A stretch of 64,000 nucleotides of DNA. Origin: Palaemon carinicauda (lineage: Eukaryota; Arthropoda; Malacostraca; Decapoda; Palaemonidae). The notes beneath the pieces were generated by a model. The model worked only from the letters and a program-made list of their open reading frames with translations. It ran no database searches and was not told the DNA's origin. This document shows positions 1 to 64,000 of the stretch, one piece after another (positions within the stretch are counted from its first letter, which is position 1; each line of letters begins with the position of its first letter). Position numbers and translations under genes: made by a program. The stretch covers positions 36,136,603 to 36,200,602 of the forward strand of contig NC_090726.1 in NCBI RefSeq assembly GCF_036898095.1, in the 5' to 3' direction.

Positions 1-1225
1 GGCTGTTGCTCAGCTTTAAGCTAGTTCTTTAGATTGGAGAGCATAGACCTTTCTTCATAGTAGGAATTGACAATGCTCTTGGGGAGCTCGAAAGTCTTGA
101 GCTCCGAGAGAACTAGAGTTGCCCGTATCAAATGTCGCCTGATTTCTCAGGTCCCTCAAGAGGGCCCCGTATGAACCTTTGAGGTAGGTGTCAGTTAAGG
201 ATCTGACCCTAAAGGCAATCTTCCTCCTTGCCTGTGGTCTCATCGAAGTGGGTATGCAAACTGTGGCTCATCGTATGCCATCAGTCATACTGAGGAGCAA
301 AGGAAGATCTCTTCACCTTTGTTCCCGAGTTTATTGCAAAGATGTTGAACCTTGACCCCAGGTTCGAATCCATCTTCATCTTTTCCCTTAAAGATGCGAC
401 CACTGATTCAGGTGATTTGCTGCTTTGTCCTGTATGGGCACCATAGTGTTATCAGAAGCTGACTCGGCCCTTCAGGCCATAGGACCAAAATCTTTTCCTT
501 AGAATAAATTAGGCAAGCTAAAGAAAATTATCTCCAAGAACACCATATCCTTATCTTTCTGGCTTTGGGAAACCATCACAATATTCAAGCAAGCATATCC
601 ACCATTAGAGGTATAGGGTCAATGTTAGCCTTTAGGGAGAACCTATCCGTGGCGCAAGTTTTGAAGGCCGAAGACTGGAAATGCCAGAAAACCTTCAGGG
701 CTCACTATCTGCTATAGTATACCCATAAGTCCTTAGACAGGTTGTATAGTAATCCTAGATCCTTCACAGGACAAGAAGCATCTCGTCTAAGATTGGGGTC
801 TTGACGAGAGTCTAGAATAAGAGTTAAGAATGTTTGGTCATTTTCCTCTTTTTCTTTCCCCTCCTTTGGGGTGTAACTTACCTGCTGGATCTGACATGGC
901 TGCAGGTAAGCTTCTGTACTGTCCTATTAAAGGATGAGGGTTTGTATTTGTGTAAGACCAAATCACAAATTTTTGAGGTAAAGTGTTTTTCTTAACTACA
1001 AACTTGAGTCCTTTAAGTTACACTTTCTGCCTCAACTACCCCAAAAGTAATTGGTGAAGGTCATAGTGGCTACTCATTGGGTTGGCAGGGGTTCAGGGCT
1101 TACCTGACACCCATCAGTAACTAGCTACACCTCATTATAAATTTTATAGAGTTACAGATTTGCTGAAATCATAATTTTATGAAAGGACTCAGATTTGTAT
1201 ACAGGAGTTAGGAAAAATACAAATT
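1..1225 (+). mobile_element. Decayed DIRS-like retrotransposon, 3' part (tyrosine recombinase remnant plus terminal repeat)
   Basis: Conceptual plus-strand translation between about 290 and 790, broken by stops and frameshifts, matches the recombinase C-terminus of the copies at 24237 and 43772. Recognisable blocks are FVPEFIAK near 310, DPRFES near 360, a CPV block near 430 and FRAHYL near 695. After it, 925-1020 holds an internal segment whose second half (ctacaaacttgagtccttta, 996-1015) is the inverted complement of the outer end near 1184-1204 (aaaggactcagatttgta), as expected for a DIRS internal complementary region next to a terminal repeat. The outer end at about 1225 lies only 38 bp from the next ASPP exon. 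The element is inactive and lies in an ASPP intron in sense orientation. Confidence 0.6.
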
Positions 1226-1263
1226 ATCTTGAATAATTTTTATTTTTATTTTTTTTCACGCAG

Positions 1264-21755
<20,492 letters not shown>

Positions 21756-22490
21756 GACCCCTGCTATTCAACTCTTCGATGGGCCATCCACAAAAAACTG
21801 TTCATTTTCTTGGTGAATTGAAAGGCCAAACCTAATACTTTATAAGGGTTCTGGAATACAGGCTTCCTTACAATATCTACACCAGGATGTATTCTTGGTG
21901 CTTTGCTCAGAGTGATAAACTTCTTGATATTATACACCAGCAACTGACTACTTTAGACTACTGACCTAATGAATAGTCATATTGACTGTTGACTTCAGAC
22001 TTGCATAATTTGGTGGTAGAAACCAAATCTGTTGGGTAATATTAACATGAAAAGAACAGGTTTTGAACACTTCCACAACAGTAATTCTTGGTAGGTATTA
22101 CAGAAATGATAGAAAATTCAATTTTACATTGCTGTAAAACAGTGTCTTGCACCACTAGTGAAATATTTTGAAGCAGACCAGTGCCTTAAGTACCAACAAC
22201 AGTTAAAAGTTGTTAAGTGTCCTGTGATTATGACTGACAGATAGATACATTAAATATAACTTAACATATCTTAAAGCCCTATATTTATCAGAAAAATGTA
22301 TACTCTGTAATGCTTTTGATGCATCTGAAGATATTTTTGACATTATGCATCAGCTTCTTTGAAAGATTAGTTTTGTTGACTGGTGGAAGATAGTAATAAA
22401 TACAAGTTTAAATCTAGCTAATTGAGTGTACTGTATAAAGTAATGGAAATGTCAAACTTGTATACTTTTGCTGTTGTCCACAAGTCTACA

Positions 22491-22496
22491 AATAAA
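22491..22496 (+). terminator. Poly(A) signal, proximal, ASPP
   Basis: AATAAA, 736 bp after the stop codon. A candidate proximal site. Confidence 0.5.
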
Positions 22497-22600
22497 GTTA
22501 ACTTGAGAGAATGAAGCCGTGGAACAACTATTTTTCTAGCTTGACGACCACACATCATTGTTAATATTTTACTACTGTATTAATTGTACTGATATACATA

Positions 22601-22606
22601 AATAAA
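22601..22606 (+). terminator. Poly(A) signal, distal, ASPP
   Basis: AATAAA 846 bp after the stop codon; cleavage would fall near 22620-22630. Confidence 0.5.
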
Positions 22607-22772
22607 GTTGCCATATAATATTGCTATTCATTATAGTTACCTATACATAAGCAGTGGTTTGATAATTTTTTAACATTGGAGATTTCTTTCAACCAGTTAC
22701 ATAAAGCAACCAATATCTGGGTTTTGTTTGAACAGTTTAATCTGTATTTGTTCCTACATCAAGAGATTAAAT

Positions 22773-22778
22773 TTTATT
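22773..22778 (-). terminator. Poly(A) signal, MRPS30
   Basis: TTTATT on the plus strand (AATAAA on minus), 62 bp downstream of the MRPS30 stop codon; cleavage expected near 22750-22760. Confidence 0.55.
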
Positions 22779-22839
22779 GCTCACCTTTGATGAATTTAGT
22801 GAAGGATATACACAGCTGCTAAATAAAAGTGAAAATGCT

Positions 22840-59465
<36,626 letters not shown>

Positions 59466-61001
59466 CTGAAAATAAAATACTTAATTTACTCTAAAGAAAA
59501 CTACACAGTATATTTCACAGCAGCGTATAACACAAAAGGTTACTACTATCCATTTAAGGTTTGACTCAAAAATTAGTTAAATTTCACAAAAAATCTACCT
59601 AACTACTGTACCTAGTTTTTAAAAAGCTTTATAAGCACATCACTCACATAAAGCAGTCTTAAATGCCCAACACTCATCTTTTGCCTAATAGACAGAATAG
59701 GAGGGGTAGAAGTTCTGAACATGGGCATCATGTAAAAAAATTATCACAATTTTATTTATTCATATATAGAGAGACTGAAATATTTTGGGCACAATAGAAC
59801 TGGTGGATGGCCCAAAATCTGGTTGAATGTCACGCAAAAAAATCCATATTGAGCACTTAGGGTTGATAATTAGCAAACAATCAAGGTGCTGAGAGGCAAG
59901 GAGTCACGCATGTAAGGAAAAATCTCTGCTAACTACTGTATAGTGAAACTTAGAGGAATCCTTAGAAGAACTAGGATGAAGAAGATGAAAAGTTTCTAGT
60001 CCTTAACTATTGCAGGTACTATGTATCCAGTTGCTTCTAACCTAGCAATCCTAATAGAACTGCAGTTAATCGTGTATTACATCTCTAATACAAAAAATAA
60101 CAATCATAGTTCGGAACTTCTAAGTCCAAACCTTTAAAAACACATTGACATTATGGTTATGTTTAAAAATGCAAAATATGGTATCATGGACAAACATCAT
60201 TTCTAGAAGCTCTTATAATAACTGGTATGAGAGAGTAAGGGATTGCAGCTATTGACAGGAGACACCCCTCTACATAATATATTCTTACATACAACTTTTT
60301 AAACTTACAATGGCATGATAGTAATACAGTACCCTGTAAGATGCTGGATGATGACAGTTACCTGTAGCATCCACTCTTACTATGTACTCAATTTCTGCAA
60401 TATAGTATCACAAACAAATGCAAATAACTAGCATAAGCAAATGACGGAGCTTATAAATTTCTTGATTGTATCTCATCCTAGAAAATATTTGAAACATCCA
60501 TGAGGCCCTTCTGCCTTCGGTAAGACGAAATCAAGGCTAGCAGTTTTTGTTTTTACTGAGCCTCAACTCTAGATACTTCTTGTTCACAGGAAGGTGGCAA
60601 GCCAGAAATGGATAGTCAATCATTGCTAGTTCCTGCTTATACTAGATATCATCTGATACTACGGTCTAATTGGAACTGCATATCCCAATATCCCTATAGG
60701 TAACCCTAGTCACAATCCAATTAGTCTGAAAGTTCCCTAACAACGTTCTCTGGGAATACAACTGAGCTCCAAAGCTGAGACTACTTATTTAGTTTTTGGC
60801 TACCTGTTAATCTTAAACACAACACATACTCAGTTATGTATTTGTTAGAAAAAGGCTTTATCCTGATTGGCATTTAACATACTGTTACTATCATTTGGGA
60901 ATGTCTGTCACTAAAACCCTGTCTGCATTCTTGTTGAATCTACTGTATATCTTTTGGCTAAGGAGTCAGATTTCTTTCCCCCAAAAAGACAGCTGAGAAA
61001 A
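59466..61001 (-). other. MRPS30 intron, no recognisable element
   Basis: 1536 bp before DIRS copy C. I looked for an upstream exon with matching phase and found none. Confidence 0.55.
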
Positions 61002-61241
61002 ATGTTATTTTTATTACTAAAATAAATTTTTGAATATACTTACCCGATGATCATGTAGCTGTCAACTCTGTTGCCCGACAGAAATCTACGGTCGGGATAC
61101 GCCAGCGATCGCTATACAGGTGGGGGTGTACACAACAGCGCCATCTGTGGTCAGGTACTCCAGTACTTCTTGTCAACAAGACCTCAATTTTCTCCTCGGT
61201 CCACTGGTTCTCTATGGGGAGGAAGGGCGGGTCATTTAAAT

Positions 61242-61331
61242 CATGATCATCGGGTAAGTATATTCAAAAATTTATTTTAGTAATAAAAATAACATTTTTC
61301 AATATTAATCTTACCCGATGATCATGTAGCT
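61242..61331. repeat. Internal complementary region of DIRS copy C
   Basis: catgatcatcgggtaagtat..aaataacat complements 61002-61060. ttttcaatattaatcttacc..tgtagct is the expected complement of the far end, which lies outside the window. Confidence 0.83.
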
Positions 61332-61717
61332 GATTCACACCCAGGGTGGTGGGTGGAGACATGTTAACAAAGAAGCTAAGTATCCCGTATTTCATTTTTA
61401 TTAGTTATTCAAAATAACAATAAAAAATAAATAAGTAAGTACCTGGTAAGGAAGTCGACTTGAACCATTACTCTGCCTTTAATAAGTACGTCTTCCTTAT
61501 TGAGCGTAGCGGTCCTCTTAGGATGCTGAACGACTCTTAGGTGGCTGAAGTATAAAGGGCTGCAACCCATACTAAAGGACCTCATCACAACCTCTAACCT
61601 CGGCGCTTCTCAAGAAAGAATTGACCACCCGCCAAATCAACAAGGATGCGGAAGGCTTCTTAGCCGACCGTACAACCCATAAAAGTATTCAAGAGAAAGG
61701 TTAAAAAGGTTATGGAA

Positions 61718-62900
61718 TTATGGGAATGTAGTGGGTGAGCCCTCACCTACTACTGCACTCGCTGCTACGAATGGTCCCAGGGTGTAGCAGTTCTCGTAAA
61801 GAGACTGGACATCTTTGAGATAGAATGATGCGAACACTGACTTGCTTCTCCAATAGGTTGCATCCATAACACTCTGCAGAGAACGGTTCTGTTTGAAGGC
61901 CACTGAAGTAGCCACAGCTCTCACTTCATGTGTCCTTACCTTCAGCAAAGCAAGGTCTTCTTCCTTCAGATGAGAATGTGCTTCCCTAATCAGAAGCCTG
62001 ATGTAGTAAGAAACTGAGTTCTTAGACATTGGAAGAGAAGGCTTCTTGATAGCACACCATAAGGCTTCTGATTGTCCTCGTAAAGGTTTTGACCTTTTTA
62101 GATAGTACCTAAGAGCTCTAACTGGGCAAAGTACTCTCTCCAGTTCGTTCCCCACCAAGTTGGACAGGCTTGGGATCTCGAACGACTTAGGCCAAGGACG
62201 TGAAGGAAGCTCGTTTTTAGCAAAAAACCGAGCTGCAAGGAACATGTAGCCGTTTCAGATGTGAAAACTATGTTCCTGCTGAAGGCGTGGATCTCACTTA
62301 CTCTTTTAGCTGTTGCCAAGCACACGAGGAAAAGAGTTTTTAATGTGAGGTCCTTAAAAGAGGCTGATTGGAGAGGTTCAAATCTTGATGACATAAGGAA
62401 CCTTAGGACCACGTCTAGATTCCAGCCTGGAGTGGACAACCGACGTTCCTTTGAGGTCTCAAAAGACCTAAGGAGGTCCTGTAGATCTTTGTTGGTGGAA
62501 AGATCCAAGCCTCTGTGGCGGAAAACCGCTGCCAACATACTTCTGTAACCCTTGATCGTAGGAGCTGAAAGGGATCTTACGTTCCTTAGATGTAACAGGA
62601 AGTCAGCAATCTGGGTTACAGTGGTACTGGTTGAGGAAACTGCATTGGCCTTGCACCAGCTTCGGAAGACTTCCCATTTAGACTGATAGACTCTGAGAGT
62701 GGATGTCCTCCTTGCTCTGGCAATCGCTCTGGCTGCCTCCTTCGAAAAGCCTTTAGCTCTTGAGAGTCTTTCGATAGTCTGAAGGCAGTCAGACGAAGAG
62801 CGTGGAGGTTTGGGTGTACCTTCTTTACGTGAGGTTGACGTAGAAGGTCCACTCTTAGAGGAAGAATCCTGGGAATGTCGACCAGCCATTGCAGTACCTC
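61718..62900 (-). pseudogene. DIRS copy C tyrosine recombinase (frameshifted)
   Basis: RAKGFSKEAARAIARARRTS, VYQSKWEVFRSWCKA and TAKRVSEIHAFSRN are in one frame. A missing base at about 62225 (within the GFLAKNELPSRPW block) moves the rest (CPVRALRYYLKRSK, HEVRAVATSVAF, FASFYLKDV) to a second frame that is open to 61718. Catalytic residues persist but the protein is split. Confidence 0.83.
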
Positions 62901-64000
62901 TGTGAACCATTCTCTCGCGGGCCAGAGGGGAGCAACCAACGTCAGCCGTGTCCCTTTGTGAGAGGCGAAATTCTGAAGTACCCTGTTGACAATCTTGAAC
63001 GGCAGGAATGCATACAGGTCGAGATGGGACCAATCCAGCAGAAAAGCATCCACGTGAACTGCTGCTGGGTCTGGAATCGGAGAACAATACAACGGGAGCC
63101 TCTAGGTCATCGAGGTAGCGAACAGATCTATGGTTGGCTGACCCCACAGGGCCCAAAGTCTGCTGCAAACATTCTTGTGAAGGGTCCACTCTGTGGGGAT
63201 GACCTGACCCTTCCGGCTGAGGCGATCTGCCATGACATTCATATCGCCCTGAATGAACCTCGTTCCCAGCGTGAGCTTTCGATCTTTTGACCAGATGAGG
63301 AGGTCCCTTGCGATCTAGAACAACTTCCTCGAATGAGTCCCTCCCTGCTTGGAGATGTAAGCCAAGGCTGTGGTGTTGTCGGAGTCCACCTCCACCACCT
63401 TGTTTAGCTGGAGGGACTTGATGTTTATCAAGGCCAGATGAACCGCCAACAACTCCTTGCAATTGATGTGAAGTGTCCTTTGCTCCTGATTCCATGTTCC
63501 CGAGCATTCCTGTCCGTCCAATGTCGCACCCCAGCCCGTGTCTGATGCGTCCGAGAAGAGACGGCGGTCAGGGTTCTGAACAGCCAAAGGTAGACCTTCC
63601 TTGAGAAGAAAGCTGTTCTTCCACCACGTTAGAGTAGACCTCATCTCTTCGGAAACAGGAACTGAGACCGTCTCTAGCGTCATGTCCTTTATCCAGTGAG
63701 CAGCTAGATGATACTGAAGGGGGCGGAGGTGGAGTCTCCCTAACTCGATGAACAGGGCCAGCGATGAAAGTGTCCCTGTTAGACTCATCCACTGCCTGAC
63801 TGAGCATCGATTCCTTCTCAGCATGCTCTGGATGCATTCTAGGGCTTGGTTGATCCTTGGGGCCGACGGAAAAGCCCGAAAAAACTCGACTCTGAATCTC
63901 CATACCCAGGTAGACAAAGGTCTGGGATGGGACGAGCTGGGACTTCTCTAAATTGACCAGGAAGCCCAGTTCCTTGGTCAGATCCATAGTCCATCTGAGA
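62616..64000 (-). pseudogene. DIRS copy C reverse transcriptase C-terminus / RNase H / methyltransferase-like (broken)
   Basis: RNase H LFSDASDTGWGATL and DSDNTTALAYISKQ, then a stop at about 63316 where A has a Glu codon (GAG to TAG). A second stop at about 63103 replaces Lys in SMTKRLP. A frameshift near 63885 splits the RT tail (KSQLVPSQTFVYLGMEIQS). LYAFLPFKIVNRVL and LVAPLWPAREWF remain after 63092; note FLPF in place of FPPF. Confidence 0.83.

Larger units (their letters stand above)
21756..22625 (+). other. ASPP: ASPP 3' untranslated region
   Basis: AT-rich, no open frames. Contains two AATAAA hexamers (22491 and 22601). The 3' boundary is an estimate from the second hexamer. Confidence 0.6.
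61002..64000 (-). mobile_element. DIRS-type retrotransposon copy C, partial (continues past window end)
   Basis: Begins atgttatttttattactaaa with the same terminal repeat and internal complementary region (61242-61331) as A and B. Recombinase and RT follow on the minus strand, sense to MRPS30. Several frameshifts and stops mark it as dead. Confidence 0.88.

Overview
This is a 64 kb piece of an animal nuclear genome, most likely from an arthropod and probably a decapod crustacean. That host call is inference: it rests on long introns, dense AT microsatellites, and DIRS and Jockey-like repeat families of the kind common in shrimps and crabs. Nothing prokaryotic is present.

Two host genes lie tail to tail. 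On the plus strand, twelve exons between 1264 and 21755 encode the C-terminal 788 residues of an ASPP-family protein (coiled coil, proline-rich stretch, ankyrin repeats, SH3 domain). Its 5' exons are upstream of the window. On the minus strand, seven exons between 59465 and 22840 encode the C-terminal 362 residues of mitochondrial ribosomal protein S30 (MRPS30, also called mL65). Its first exon or exons lie beyond 64000. Splice phases agree across every junction in both genes, and both chains sum to a whole number of codons. The stop codons are 1084 bp apart, and the predicted poly(A) signals leave less than about 200 bp between the transcript ends.

The introns, above all the MRPS30 introns, are packed with mobile elements. 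The main family is a DIRS-type tyrosine-recombinase retrotransposon in three copies: A (29726-35853), B (48053-54820) and C (61002 to beyond the window end). Each has a gag-like ORF1 (not reached in C), an RT/RNase H/methyltransferase-like ORF and a tyrosine recombinase ORF in the -1 frame. A and B have inverted terminal repeats, and all three have an internal complementary region that joins the complements of both outer ends. Copies A and B are nearly intact: A has a deletion in ORF1, and B has one extra base in RT. C is a pseudogene. Decayed relatives lie at 1-1225, 23738-25610, 40024-40620 and 42985-45850, with a non-autonomous-looking relative at 11494-13832.

Other repeats include four copies of a Jockey/CR1-like LINE sharing one 3' end with a TAA-type tail, and an unrelated LINE (38263-40020) with a 5'-truncated copy at 26742 flanked by a 10-bp target duplication. 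There are also two pogo/Tigger-like elements carrying long TA runs, a third Tigger-like element with a palindrome nested inside, and two piggyBac-type MITEs at TTAA-like sites. A nearly identical 186-bp inverted duplication at 55602/56316 looks recent. I found no tRNA, rRNA or CRISPR.
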